A DNA stretch of 64,000 nucleotides, from positions 562,890 through 626,889 of the forward strand of contig CAVUPB010000002.1 of the NCBI GenBank assembly GCA_963743275.1, given 5' to 3'. The notes beneath the pieces are model-generated. The model had not been told where the DNA came from. It saw only the letters and a list, made by a program, of their open reading frames with translations, and ran no database searches. The position numbers and the translations under genes were made by a program. Below are positions 19,013-28,479 of this stretch, piece by piece. Source of the stretch: JALYLC01 sp963743275 (GTDB lineage: Bacteria; Actinomycetota; Thermoleophilia; Gaiellales; JALYLC01). How positions within the stretch are numbered: position 1 is the first letter of the stretch; every line of letters begins with the position of its first letter.

Positions 19013-19041
19013 TTGACATCTCCGCCGTGCGAGCGGACACT
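19013..19041 (+). promoter_or_regulatory. trp operon promoter TTGACA-N17-GACACT
   Basis: A perfect -35 hexamer TTGACA (19013-19018), 17-bp spacer and a weak -10 GACACT (19036-19041) keeping the A2 and T6 bases. Predicted transcription start is about 19048, next to the ATG of the leader peptide at 19049, so the leader peptide would be translated from a leaderless mRNA. Confidence 0.6.
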
Positions 19042-19048
19042 ACGGCCG

Positions 19049-19132
19049 ATGTCGCCCGTCGCCCGCCGTGCTGCCGAGACGCCCCTCTGGGGCTGGTGGC
19101 GCTGGTCCCGGCAGCGGGGCGCTCACGCCTAG
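19049..19132 (+). CDS. trpL: trp leader peptide
   Basis: Too short for routine gene callers: ATG to TAG, 27 codons, between the promoter and trpE. It holds four Trp codons packed at positions 14, 16, 17 and 19 (LWGWWRWS). Trp is normally the rarest residue, so this density directly before the trp operon is the classic sign of a transcription-attenuation leader: ribosomes stall there when charged tRNA-Trp is scarce. Trp-rich leaders of this kind are known before trpE in Streptomyces and Corynebacterium. Likely leaderless, as the predicted transcription start is one base upstream. Confidence 0.82.
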   Translation: MSPVARRAAETPLWGWWRWSRQRGAHA

Positions 19133-19196
19133 TCGCGGCTCGTAGCCGCACCAGACGCCCCGCCGAGCCTCTCCTGGAGGTTCGTCGTCTTGCTCC
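19116..19196 (+). promoter_or_regulatory. trp attenuator region
   Basis: Between the Trp codons and trpE several stems exclude each other: GGGGCG (19116-19121) with CGCCCC (19156-19161); GCGGCT (19135-19140) with AGCCGC (19144-19149); GGCTCG (19137-19142) with CGAGCC (19164-19169). A 3' hairpin GCCTC/GAGGT (about 19167-19181) is followed by a moderately T-rich TCGTCGTCTT. The trpE ribosome-binding site GGAGG (19176-19180) can also pair with CTCC just before the ATG. This supports attenuation, but which pairing terminates or blocks initiation is inferred. Confidence 0.55.
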
Positions 19197-19197
19197 C

Positions 19198-20607
19198 ATG
19201 ACCGATCACCCCGTCACCCCGACCGTCCCGCCGCCCGCCTCCCGCCGGCGCGCGCGCCCGACCGTGCGCGAGCTGCCCGCCGACCTGCTCACGCCGGTGG
19301 CCGCGTTCCTGCGCGTGCGGCACCGGGGGCCCGGGTTCCTGCTCGAGTCGGTCGAGCGCGGACAGCAGGTCGGCCGCTACTCGTTCATGGCGGCCGGCTG
19401 CGAGCCGATCGAGCTCGACGCGGCGAGCGGGTTCGGGCCGCTGCGCAGCGCGCTCGCACGCCACGCCGACGCCGATCTGGCCGGCCTGCCGCCGTTCTGC
19501 GGCGGCGTCGTCGGCTGCCTCGCCTACGACGCCGCCTGCACGTTCGAGCCGAGCGTGCCGCTGCCGCCGGCCCGCGACGGCGACGACGAGGCGATCGGGC
19601 GCTTCCTCTTCGCGCCCGTGGTCGTCGCGTTCGATCACGTGCGGCAGACCCTGCAGGTGGTCGCACAGCCGGGCTACGGCGGCATCGCCGACGAGCTCTG
19701 CGCCGATCTCATGGGGCCGCTCCCCGCGGGCGTCGAGCCGGTGCCCGCGCTGACCGGCGCCGGCCAGAGCTACCCCGAGCGCACGCAGGCCGACTACGAG
19801 GCGATGGTGCGCGCCGCGCAGGTGCACATCGGGCGCGGCGACGTCTTCCAGATGGTGCCCTCGCAGCTGATCGCGCGGCCGACCGCCGCCAGCCCGTTCT
19901 CGCTCTACCGCGCCCTGCGCGCCGTCAACCCGTCGCCCTACATGGTGTTCTGCGACCTCGGCGACCGCCAGATCGTCTCGGCCTCGCCCGAGACGCACGT
20001 CTCGCTCTCGCGCGCCGGCGTGGCGACGCTCAAGCCGATCGCCGGCACGCGCCGGCGCGATGCCGACGGCGCGGCCGACGACGCGCTCGCCCGCGAGCTC
20101 GAGGCCGACGAGAAGGAGCGCGCCGAGCACCTGATGCTCGTCGACCTCGCCCGCAACGATCTCGGGCGCGTGTGCGAGCCCGGCAGCGTGCGCGTCTCGA
20201 AGCTGCTCGAGGTCGAGCGCTACTCGCACGTCATGCACCTCGTCTCGCAGGTCGACGGGGCGCTGCGGGACGGCGAGGACGCGCTCTCGCTGCTGGGCGC
20301 GACGTTCCCGGCCGGCACCGTCAGCGGCGCTCCCAAGGTGCGCGCGATGCAGCTGATCTCGCAGATCGAGGGCACGCGCCGCGGCGTCTACGCCGGGGCG
20401 CTCGGCTACGTGGGCTTCGACGGCGCGCTCGACACCTGCATCGCCCTGCGCACGATCGTGATGCGCGAGGGCGTCGCGCTCCTGCAGGCCGGCGCGGGCA
20501 TCGTCGCCGACTCGGATCCGGCCAGCGAGCACGTCGAGTGCATGAACAAGCTCGCCGCCCTCTCGGCCGCGATCGACCTCGCCGAGACCGGGAGGTACGG
20601 CCGGTGA
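19198..20607 (+). CDS. trpE: Anthranilate synthase component I
   Basis: 469 aa. Makes anthranilate from chorismate with ammonia from TrpG. Chorismate-binding core motifs: SPSPYMVF region (AVNPSPYMVFCDL), SASPETHV, PIAGTRRR, DEKERAEHLMLVDLARNDLGRV, TFPAGTVSGAPKVRAM and QAGAGIVADSDPASEHVEC, all with the usual Mg and substrate residues. The ATG at 19198 is chosen because upstream in-frame sequence is the leader region; its GGAGG lies 17 nt upstream, further than usual, so initiation may depend on leader folding. The stop overlaps trpG (GTGA). Confidence 0.96.
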   Translation: MTDHPVTPTVPPPASRRRARPTVRELPADLLTPVAAFLRVRHRGPGFLLESVERGQQVGRYSFMAAGCEPIELDAASGFGPLRSALARHADADLAGLPPFCGGVVGCLAYDAACTFEPSVPLPPARDGDDEAIGRFLFAPVVVAFDHVRQTLQVVAQPGYGGIADELCADLMGPLPAGVEPVPALTGAGQSYPERTQADYEAMVRAAQVHIGRGDVFQMVPSQLIARPTAASPFSLYRALRAVNPSPYMVFCDLGDRQIVSASPETHVSLSRAGVATLKPIAGTRRRDADGAADDALARELEADEKERAEHLMLVDLARNDLGRVCEPGSVRVSKLLEVERYSHVMHLVSQVDGALRDGEDALSLLGATFPAGTVSGAPKVRAMQLISQIEGTRRGVYAGALGYVGFDGALDTCIALRTIVMREGVALLQAGAGIVADSDPASEHVECMNKLAALSAAIDLAETGRYGR

Positions 20608-21220
20608 CCGTCATCACCCCGCCCGGAGTCGCGGCGGACGCCCCGCGCGTCCTGCTCGTCGACAACTACGACTCCTTCACGTACAACCTCGCGCACCTGC
20701 TGTGCGAGGCGGGCGCCGTGGTCGACGTGCGCCGCCACGACGCGGTCAGCGCCGAGGAGGCCGACGAGCTCGCGCCGACGCACCTGGTCGTCTCCCCCGG
20801 CCCGGGCCGGCCCGCCGAGGCCGGCATCTCGGCCGTCCTGATCGAGCGCCTCGCCGGCCGCATCCCGGTGCTCGGCGTCTGCCTCGGCCACCAGTGCATC
20901 GTCGAGGTCTACGGCGGCGTGGTCGAGCGCGCGCGGCGCCTCATGCACGGCAAGGTGGGCACGGTCGACCGCATCGGCGCGGATGCCCTGCTCGACGGCC
21001 TCCCCGACTCGTTCGAGGCCGGGCGCTACCACTCGCTCGCGGCCATCGAGCCGCTCCCCGAGGTGCTGATCGCGACGGCGCGCGACCGCGACGGCGAGGT
21101 CATGGCGCTGCGGCACCGCGACATCCCGGACCTGCACGGGGTGCAGTTCCACCCGGAGTCCGTGCTCACGCCGGCCGGCGACGTGATTGCGCGAAACTTC
21201 CTCGCGATGGGAGGCGGCGC

Positions 21221-21224
<4 letters not shown>
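20604..21224 (+). CDS. trpG: Anthranilate synthase component II (glutamine amidotransferase)
   Basis: 206 aa class I glutamine amidotransferase that supplies ammonia to TrpE. N-terminal LLVDNYDSFTYNLAHLL, oxyanion SPGPGRPAEAG, nucleophile Cys in GVCLGHQCIVE, and His-Glu of the triad in GVQFHPESVLTPAG. GTG start overlaps trpE by four bases, with GGGAGG 8 nt upstream. May also serve aminodeoxychorismate synthase (PabA), as no second copy is seen here. Confidence 0.95.
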
Positions 21225-22233
<1,009 letters not shown>

Positions 22234-22237
<4 letters not shown>

Positions 22238-22953
22238 GCTATCTGCAAGGCATCGGCGCGTGGACGCGCGAGCGGCTCGAAGAGCGCCGCGAGACGCGCT
22301 CGCTGGCCGCGTCGCTCCTGCACACCGGCGCGAAGTCGGTGATCGCCGAGGTCAAGCGCTCCTCGCCCTCGCAGGGCGAGATCGCGCCCGGCGCCGATCC
22401 CGCGGCGGTCGCGCAGGCCTACGAGCGCGGCGGCGCCGCGGCGATCTCGGTGCTCACCTCGGCGCGCGACTTCGGCGGCTCGTACGCCGATCTGGCGGCC
22501 GTGCGCGCGGTCGTCGACGTCCCGATCCTGTGCAAGGACTTCTTCGTCGACGTGTGGCAGGTCACCGAGGCGCGCGTGCACGGCGCCGACGCGATCCTCG
22601 TGCTGCTCGCGCTCGTCGAGGACAACCTCGCCGCCGACCTCATCCAGGCCGCCGAGGATCTCGAGATGGAGGCCCTCGTCGAGGTGCACGACGGCGCCGA
22701 GCTGGAGCGGGCGCTCGACCTCGGAACGCCCATCATCGGCGTCAACGCGCGCGACCTGGCCACGCTCGAGATCGACCGCGGGCGTCAGATCGAGCTGCTG
22801 CGGCGGCTCCCGCGCGGGCTCCTGCGCATCGCGGAGTCGGGCATCGAGACGCCCGACCACGCGCGCGCCGCACGCGAGGCGGGCGCCGACGCGCTGCTCG
22901 TCGGCACGGCGCTGATGCGCGATCCCGGCCTGCTCCCGGCGCTCGTCCGGTGA
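22234..22953 (+). CDS. trpC: Indole-3-glycerol phosphate synthase
   Basis: 239 aa TIM barrel that closes the indole ring. Motifs: VIAEVKRSSPSQGEI (catalytic Lys), AAAISVLTSARDFGGS, PILCKDFFVD (second Lys), ALVEVHDGAELERAL (catalytic Glu), IIGVNARDL and IAESGI. Somewhat shorter than the usual about 260 aa at the N-terminus (starts MSYLQGIGAWTRERLEERRE). Overlaps its neighbours by four bases on both sides. Confidence 0.95.
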
Positions 22954-23558
22954 CCGCGGTGACCGTCGTCAAGATCTGCGGCGTGACGAGGCCCGAGGAC
23001 GCCGCGGCTGCGGTGGCGGCGGGCGCCGACATGATCGGCGTCGTCTTCTGGGCCCCGAGCCCGCGCTGCGCGAGCGAGGCTGCGGCGCGGCGCGTGCGCG
23101 AGGCCGTCCCGCCGGGCGTGCCGCTGGTGGGCGTGTTCGTCGACGAGGACCCCGCGCGCATCGACGAGCTCGTCGAGTCGGCCGGCCTCGACCGCGTGCA
23201 GCTGCACGGATCCGAGCCCCGGGCGCTCGTCGAGCGCTACGGCGCGCGGGCGATCCGCGGCGTGCGCGACGGCGACATCTCGGACGTGCCGGCGGGCATC
23301 CCGGTCGTCTACGACCGCCCCTGGGGCGAGACGCGCGACATCGAGGCGCTGTACGCGCACTGGCGCCTCGCGAGCCGTCTCGTCGACGAGCGACCGCTGC
23401 TGCTGGCCGGGCGCCTCGATCCGGACAACGTGGCACAGGCGGTGCGCGAGGTGCGCCCCTGGGGCGTCGACTGCGCGAGCGGGATCGAGAGCAGCGCGGG
23501 CATCAAGGATCACGAGCGCGTGCGGCGGTTCGTCGCGGCGGCCAAGGAGGCGGAATGA
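22950..23558 (+). CDS. trpF: Phosphoribosylanthranilate isomerase
   Basis: 202 aa TIM barrel doing the Amadori rearrangement. VVKICGVTRPEDAAAA carries the catalytic Cys; GADMIGVVFWAPSPR, DRVQLHG and LLLAGRLDPDNVAQAV are the usual phosphate and barrel motifs. The catalytic Asp region reads VYDRPWGETR, less standard than the LLDA-type segment. The GTG overlapping trpC (GTGA) is used as start; a second GTG three codons on is possible. Confidence 0.92.
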   Translation: MTAVTVVKICGVTRPEDAAAAVAAGADMIGVVFWAPSPRCASEAAARRVREAVPPGVPLVGVFVDEDPARIDELVESAGLDRVQLHGSEPRALVERYGARAIRGVRDGDISDVPAGIPVVYDRPWGETRDIEALYAHWRLASRLVDERPLLLAGRLDPDNVAQAVREVRPWGVDCASGIESSAGIKDHERVRRFVAAAKEAE

Positions 23559-24760
23559 GCACCACCCGGCGCGGACTCGACGTGCAGCACGCCCCGGACG
23601 CGCTCGGCCGCTTCGGGCGCTTCGGCGGGCGCTTCGTGCCCGAGACCGTGATGGCGGCGCTCGACGAGCTCGAGGCCGCGCTCGCGGCGGCCCTCGTCGA
23701 TGAGTCGTTCGCGGCCGAGCTGGCCGCCCTCGGCCGCGACTACGTCGGGCGCCCGACGCCCGTCTACCTCGCGGAGCGGCTGACCGCGCAGGTCGGCGGC
23801 GCCCGCATCTGGCTGAAGCGCGAGGACCTCGCGCACACGGGCGCGCACAAGATCAACAACGCCGTCGGGCAGGCGCTGCTCGCCGAGCGCCTCGGCAAGC
23901 GGCGCATCGTGGCCGAGACCGGGGCGGGCCAGCACGGCGTCGCGAGCGCCACCGTGTGCGCGCGCTTCGGCATGGAGTGCATCGTCTACATGGGCGAGGA
24001 GGACACGCGGCGCCAGGCCCCCAACGTGACGCGCATGCACCTGCTCGGCGCCACGGTCGTGCCCGTCAGCTCGGGGACGGCGACGCTCAAGGAGGCGATG
24101 AACGAGGCGATCCGCGACTGGATCGCGAACGTCGAGACGACCCACTACCTGATCGGATCGGCCGCCGGCCCGCACCCCTACCCCACGCTCGTGCGCGAGC
24201 TGCAGTCGGTGATCGGCCGCGAGGCCCGCGCGCAGATGCTCGCGCAGGCGGGGCGCCTGCCCGACGTCGTCGTCGCCTGCGTGGGCGGCGGCTCCAACGC
24301 GATCGGGGCGTTCCATGCGTTCCGCGACGACGCCGTGCGCCTGGTCGGCGCGGAGGCGGGCGGCGACGGCGCCGACCTGCACGCCGCCTCGATCGGCGGC
24401 GGACACGTCTCGGTGCTGCACGGCTCGCGCTCCTACGTGCTCTGCGACGAGTGGGGCCAGGTCTCGGAGAGCCACTCGATCTCGGCCGGCCTCGACTACC
24501 CCGGAGTCGGCCCCGAGCACGCGTACCTGGCCGCCAGCGGGCGCGCCGAGTACGTGCGCGTGAGCGACGCCGAGGCGCTCGAGTCGTTCCACCGCCTGTG
24601 CCGCGCCGAGGGCATCATCCCGGCGCTCGAGTCATCCCATGCGCTGTACGCCGCCGAGCGCCTCGCGCGCGAGCTCGGACCCGGCGGTGACGTGCTCGTC
24701 TGCCTCTCGGGCCGAGGCGACAAGGACATCGACACGGTGATCGCGCAGGGCGGCGCGTGA
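23555..24760 (+). CDS. trpB: Tryptophan synthase beta chain (TrpB1 type)
   Basis: 401 aa PLP enzyme joining indole and serine. RFGGRFVPETVMAAL at the N-terminus, PLP lysine in HTGAHKINNAVGQ, catalytic Glu in ETGAGQHGVA, phosphate loop CVGGGSNAIG, and SAGLDYPGVGPEHA, which marks the TrpA-interacting TrpB1 class. A TrpB2-type homologue lies at 54680-56056. ATG overlaps trpF (ATGA). Confidence 0.96.
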   Translation: MSTTRRGLDVQHAPDALGRFGRFGGRFVPETVMAALDELEAALAAALVDESFAAELAALGRDYVGRPTPVYLAERLTAQVGGARIWLKREDLAHTGAHKINNAVGQALLAERLGKRRIVAETGAGQHGVASATVCARFGMECIVYMGEEDTRRQAPNVTRMHLLGATVVPVSSGTATLKEAMNEAIRDWIANVETTHYLIGSAAGPHPYPTLVRELQSVIGREARAQMLAQAGRLPDVVVACVGGGSNAIGAFHAFRDDAVRLVGAEAGGDGADLHAASIGGGHVSVLHGSRSYVLCDEWGQVSESHSISAGLDYPGVGPEHAYLAASGRAEYVRVSDAEALESFHRLCRAEGIIPALESSHALYAAERLARELGPGGDVLVCLSGRGDKDIDTVIAQGGA

Positions 24761-25503
24761 AGCTGCGCACCCCCGCGCTCGCGATCTACCTGATGGCCGG
24801 CGACGGCCTGCCCGACGCGGCCGCGGCCGCGGTCGCGGCGGGCGCCACGGCGATCGAGGTCGGCATCCCGTTCTCGGACCCGCTCGCCGACGGCCCGACG
24901 ATCCAGCGCGCGGCCGAGGCGGCGCTGGCGGCCGGGATGACGCCGCCGCGCTGCCTCGAGGCGCTCGCAGCCACGCGCGAGCGGCTCGGCGGCGAGGTTC
25001 CGCTGATCCCGATGACGTACGCCGCGATCGTCGAGCGCTACGGCATCGCGCGCTTCTGCGCCGATGCGGCGGAGGCGGGCGCGACCGGGCTGATCGTCGC
25101 CGACGTCCCACCCGACGACGGCGACGAGCTGCAGGCGGCGAGCGCCGCCAACGGGATCGACCTCGTCCAGCTGATCTCCCTCACGAGCGCGGACGCGCGC
25201 CTCGCGCTGGCGTGCCGCACGAGCCGGGGGTTCATCTACGTGGTGTCGGCGATCGGCACGACGGGGGCGCGCGAGGAGCTCGACGTCGAGCGCCTGCGGG
25301 GACTGCTCGCGCGCGTGCGGGCGCACGCCGGCGAGCTGCCCCTGCTGTGCGGCTTCGGCGTGTCGCGCGCCTCGCAGGTGCGCGCCCTGCGCGCCGCCGG
25401 CGCCGACGGCGTGATCGTCGGCTCGGCCGCGATCGCCGCGCTCGAGAGCGGCGGCGTGGCCGCCCTCGGCGAGCTCGTCGGCTCGCTGGCCGGCGGCCTC
25501 TGA
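24757..25503 (+). CDS. trpA: Tryptophan synthase alpha chain
   Basis: 248 aa TIM barrel releasing indole from indole-3-glycerol phosphate. Catalytic Glu in IEVGIPFSDP and catalytic Asp in PLADGPTIQ, plus GLIVADVPPDD, YVVSAIGTTGARE and CGFGVSRASQV phosphate-binding segments. GTG start overlaps trpB (GTGA). Last gene of the operon; only a small CCTCT-C-AGAGG palindrome (25510-25520) follows, with a convergent deaminase gene 10 bp away. Confidence 0.96.
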   Translation: MKLRTPALAIYLMAGDGLPDAAAAAVAAGATAIEVGIPFSDPLADGPTIQRAAEAALAAGMTPPRCLEALAATRERLGGEVPLIPMTYAAIVERYGIARFCADAAEAGATGLIVADVPPDDGDELQAASAANGIDLVQLISLTSADARLALACRTSRGFIYVVSAIGTTGAREELDVERLRGLLARVRAHAGELPLLCGFGVSRASQVRALRAAGADGVIVGSAAIAALESGGVAALGELVGSLAGGL

Positions 25504-25513
25504 CGACCCCCTC

Positions 25514-25945
25514 TCAGAGGTAGTAGCCGTCGATCGGGGCGCGCGCCTCTGCGAACAGCGCGGGCCCGTCGTAGGCGACGTCGTGCGCCGGCGCGGTCCC
25601 CGCCGGCGTGATCGCCTCCCACTGCGCCGAGCTGAGCGCGAAGACGACGCGTCCAAGCCCCGAATAGGCGATCGCGGCGCGACACAGCGGGCACGGCTCG
25701 CAACTCGTGTACATCGTCGTCGTGCGCGCCTCCGCGGCACCCAGGTGGCGCGCAGCCCAGCGTGCGAGCTTGAGCTCGGGGTGCGCGGTGATGTCGGCGT
25801 CGGCCAGCTCGGTGTTGTGTTCCTCGGCGAGCACGGCCCCGGAGGCCGAGACGAGCAGCGATCCGTACGGGTCCTGGCCTGCGGCACGAGCGCCGTGAGC
25901 CAGCTCGATCGCTCGCCGGAGATGCATCTCGTCGGTCGCGTCCAT
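25514..25945 (-). CDS. Nucleoside/nucleobase deaminase (CMP/dCMP deaminase superfamily)
   Basis: 143 aa. Zinc motif H-x-E (TAHPELKLARWA) and C-x2-C (TSCEPCPLCRAAIAYSG) define the cytidine-deaminase fold, closest in pattern to guanine deaminase or TadA-like proteins. Start ATG 25945 (MDATDEMHLRRAIELAH) has a good GAGAGGAC ribosome-binding site; an upstream in-frame start lacks one. The exact base deaminated is not clear. Confidence 0.85.
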   Translation of the reverse strand: MDATDEMHLRRAIELAHGARAAGQDPYGSLLVSASGAVLAEEHNTELADADITAHPELKLARWAARHLGAAEARTTTMYTSCEPCPLCRAAIAYSGLGRVVFALSSAQWEAITPAGTAPAHDVAYDGPALFAEARAPIDGYYL

Positions 25946-26022
25946 TGTCGTCCTCTCCGTCTGGGCGGTATCCGAGGCCGGCAGGGGCACTGGCCATGCG
26001 GCCCCTCGCCGCGGGTGTCACT

Positions 26023-26586
26023 TCAGGCTGCGTCGTCCGGCGCGCGCAGGCGCTGCCGCTGGGCCGCGAGCGCCGTCCGGGCCTTGCCGGCGAGGCCGCG
26101 CACCGTGTCGTCCGATGCGCTCCGGGTCAGGTCCTCGACGTGCTCGAGCGCCGCAGCCGAGAACGGGAGGCCGCCGGTCGGCGCGAGCCAGCCGATCGCC
26201 TCGAGGGCGCCGACGAGCTCGTGCGGGTCGTCGGTCTCCAGGAGCACCGACACGACCGAGCCGCGGGCGTCGACGCCGTCGAGCTCGCTGTCGACGAGGC
26301 CCTCGACGAGGATCTCGCCGGCCGCGTCGAAGAGGTCGCGCGCGTCGTCGTCCTCGGGGAGCTCCTGGCCGAGCGCGCGCAGGATCAGCGGGACGGCCGC
26401 CTCACGGCGCGCCGCCAGGAGCGCCGAGACCATCGCGCGCGTCACGGCGACGTGCCGCGTGTCGCGCAGCAGTCGCAGGACCATGGAGTCGGTCTCGCCG
26501 CGGTGATCGCGCGCCACGAGCCGCGCCGCCTCGACGCGGTCGGCCCAGTCCTCGGAGAGCGACAGCCGCGTGACCGGGTCGAGCAT
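26023..26586 (-). CDS. HEAT-repeat-like protein coupled to sigma factor
   Basis: 187 aa, predicted all-alpha, with repeated helical pairs of HEAT character (DWADRVEAARLVARDH, VTRAMVSALLAARREAAVPLILRAL, DPHELVGALEAIGWL). No signal peptide or membrane helix. The ATG overlaps the stop of the upstream ECF sigma gene (TGATG), so the two are coexpressed. A role as partner or regulator of that sigma factor is inference from position only. Confidence 0.6.
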   Translation of the reverse strand: MLDPVTRLSLSEDWADRVEAARLVARDHRGETDSMVLRLLRDTRHVAVTRAMVSALLAARREAAVPLILRALGQELPEDDDARDLFDAAGEILVEGLVDSELDGVDARGSVVSVLLETDDPHELVGALEAIGWLAPTGGLPFSAAALEHVEDLTRSASDDTVRGLAGKARTALAAQRQRLRAPDDAA

Positions 26587-27182
26587 CAGCGATCCTCCAG
26601 CCCGACGCGCAGGAGCTCGCGACGCAGTGCGTGCAGCGCCCGCCGGAGGCGCATGCGCGCGGCGTCCTCGCTCATCCCGAGCGCCAGGCCGCAGTGCGCG
26701 AACGACTGCCCCTCGAGCAGCCGCAGCTCGATGATGCGCTGCTGCGAGGGCGACAGCCTCGCCATGCTCTCGCGGATCGACAGGCGGATGTCGGGGTCGA
26801 GGGCTGCCCCGTCGTCGAGCGTGCGCGTCGTCGCCTCGAGGCGGGCCTGCGCCGCCCGCTCGCGCACGGCCGAGCCGATCGTGTCGGCGACGCGGCGCTG
26901 CGCCACCCGGGCGAGCCACGCCCGCGTGTTCGACGGCGGCCGGCGGCGCGCCGCCAGGAGCAGGTCGACGAACACGTCCTGCGTCAGGTCCTCCGCGAGA
27001 TCCGAGCTCCCCGTGCGAAACGCGAGCCCGCGCGCCACGCTCGTGCGCAACTCGCGATAGGCCCCGTCGACGTCACGGTCCGAGCTCGCGGGCCGGTGAG
27101 CCGAGCGCGCCCATGCGGCGACGTCCCCGGCGCGCGCCCGCACGCCGACGCAGGTCTCCGCCTCGCGAGCGTTCTCCCCCAC
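26586..27182 (-). CDS. ECF-type RNA polymerase sigma factor (module 1)
   Basis: 198 aa. Region 2 spans about residues 43-105 (DLAEDLTQDVFVDLLLAARRR and NTRAWLARVAQRRVADTIG); region 4 about 135-190 (LSPSQQRIIELRLLEGQSFAHCGLALGMSEDAARMRLRRALHALRRE) with a clear helix-turn-helix. No region 3. GTG start at 27182. Divergent from the small secreted protein gene at 27401 across an AT-richer control region with repeated TATGGAAT boxes. No classical zinc anti-sigma factor is adjacent. Confidence 0.85.
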   Translation of the reverse strand: MGENAREAETCVGVRARAGDVAAWARSAHRPASSDRDVDGAYRELRTSVARGLAFRTGSSDLAEDLTQDVFVDLLLAARRRPPSNTRAWLARVAQRRVADTIGSAVRERAAQARLEATTRTLDDGAALDPDIRLSIRESMARLSPSQQRIIELRLLEGQSFAHCGLALGMSEDAARMRLRRALHALRRELLRVGLEDR

Positions 27183-27257
27183 GAACCTTCTTGACGATTC
27201 GCGCGATCGCGTAACGAGATCGGCCCGGAGGGGGTCGCCCCACCCCCTGGATAAGGC

Positions 27258-27285
27258 TATGGAATTCGTATCTCACTTATGGAAT
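27258..27285. promoter_or_regulatory. Direct repeat TATGGAAT x2
   Basis: TATGGAAT occurs at 27258-27265 and 27278-27285, 20 bp apart (two helical turns), in the most AT-rich part of the 218-bp gap between the divergent sigma gene and a small secreted protein gene. GGAAT resembles ECF -35 elements; an operator or ECF promoter is inferred. Confidence 0.4.
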
Positions 27286-27400
27286 AGATGCGATTTCTGA
27301 TGTGATTTTCGGCGTTCGGAATCGCGTCCTCACGCGGACTTGAGCCGCGAACGCACCGCGAAGGCGCCGTTTGCCGGGTGCACAACCCCAGGAGGTGGAC

Positions 27401-27773
27401 GTGATCCCACTCGTCTCGAGGAAGCTTGTGACGGCTAGTCGCCGTCATAGGCGCCGTGCTACCAGTGGCAACGGCCTGGGGCGCGGTCGACTTCTCCTAC
27501 GGCGGCACGCCGCGCTGGCTCGGCGGCATCACGCAGACCTCCGGCGCCGCGTACCGCAACTACAACCGCATCTACGGCAACGCCGACGACACCAAGTTCC
27601 TCTGCTACGGGCCGATCAGCCCGTCGGGCACCTGCTACGGCGGCACGTTGCTGATCGGCAACTCGTCGTATCTCAACCTCGGCTCGAGCGGGTCGTTCGG
27701 CTACGGCACCGCCGCCGCGAAGTGCGGCACGTACCTGACCCTCTACGTCGACTGCCACTCCACTCAGCCATGA
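27401..27773 (+). pseudogene. Small secreted protein, broken by one extra base
   Basis: A strong AGGAGGTGGAC ribosome-binding site precedes GTG 27401 and gives a basic signal-peptide start (IPLVSRKLVTA). The hydrophobic core and mature part continue one frame over (VAVIGAVLPVATAWGAVDFSYGG... ending 27773). Removing one base near 27435 joins them into a 123-aa protein with a normal signal peptide and two Cys pairs (LCYG/TCYG, KCGTY/DCHS). Either a recent pseudogene or a sequence error. Family unknown. Its stop overlaps the next gene (ATGA). Confidence 0.6.
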
Positions 27774-28402
27774 TGACTCACTCGCACAAGCTCACATGGC
27801 GCCAGGCATCCGTCCGCATCGTCGCGGGCATCGCCATCGGCGCCGCCATCGCGACTGCGATCGCGAGCCACGGCTCCGCCTCCGCTGCTCGGGTCGACTC
27901 GAGCCCGCCGCCCGGCTCGGCTGCGTCGCAGCTCGGCGTCCTGCGCGTCGCTTCGGTCGACGCCAGTCCGCCTTCGGACGTCGCGGCCGGCCTTGACGGG
28001 GCGTCCGCCCTGGCGACCGGCGTCCACCTGCTCGGGCAGGACATCGGCGGTTCCGGTCTCAGCCTGTATGCGGCGTCACGCGCGAACGGCGGCGCGTGCA
28101 ACGCGCTCGCGGCAGCGAAAGGCGCCACCGCCACCGCGTGCGTCCAGAACATCCCGCCCGAGGGGATCACAATCGGCGCCTCGGACGTGAACGGCTGGAC
28201 GCTCTACGGCTTCGCAGCCGACGACGTGGTCGGCGTCGACGTCGTCCTCAACGGCCAGGCAGTCGCGGCCTCCCTGCTCCAGAACGCGTACGTCGCCGAC
28301 CTCGGAGCAGCCGACCTCTCGGCGGCAACCGCGCTCCTCGTGCACCACGCCGACGGCACCGTCGACAAGGTCGCCAACACCCTGCGAGCTCCCGGCTCGT
28401 GA
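27770..28402 (+). CDS. Secreted or membrane-anchored protein with shared C-terminal domain
   Basis: 210 aa. An N-terminal hydrophobic segment (VRIVAGIAIGAAIATAIA, about 18-35) acts as signal or anchor. The C-terminal part (WTLYGFAADDVVGVDVVLNGQAVAASLLQNAYVADL) resembles the end of the protein at 29043-29663 (LIWGIARDSVRSVDAVSADGQTTRAQLANDAFFVEL), so both carry the same unnamed extracytoplasmic domain. Overlaps the preceding gene by four bases and ends before a strong hairpin. Function unknown. Confidence 0.65.
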   Translation: MMTHSHKLTWRQASVRIVAGIAIGAAIATAIASHGSASAARVDSSPPPGSAASQLGVLRVASVDASPPSDVAAGLDGASALATGVHLLGQDIGGSGLSLYAASRANGGACNALAAAKGATATACVQNIPPEGITIGASDVNGWTLYGFAADDVVGVDVVLNGQAVAASLLQNAYVADLGAADLSAATALLVHHADGTVDKVANTLRAPGS

Positions 28403-28406
28403 CAGG

Positions 28407-28445
28407 CAGCGGGGGGCGGGCGCGACGATGGCCCGCCCCCGGCTG
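28407..28445 (+). terminator. Strong GC hairpin
   Basis: Perfect 10-bp arms GGGGGCGGGC (28412-28421) and GCCCGCCCCC (28431-28440), loop 9 nt, flanked by CAGC/GCTG after one G-G mismatch. Lies 5 bp after a stop codon and before the next sigma gene. No T-tract. Confidence 0.7.
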
Positions 28446-28479
28446 TTACGCAATGGGCTCGATGGTCTAATCAGCCCTG

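Noticed and set aside
25995..26022. Third type B repeat
   Set aside because: Only GTGTCACTT of one arm is present and the other arm is missing.
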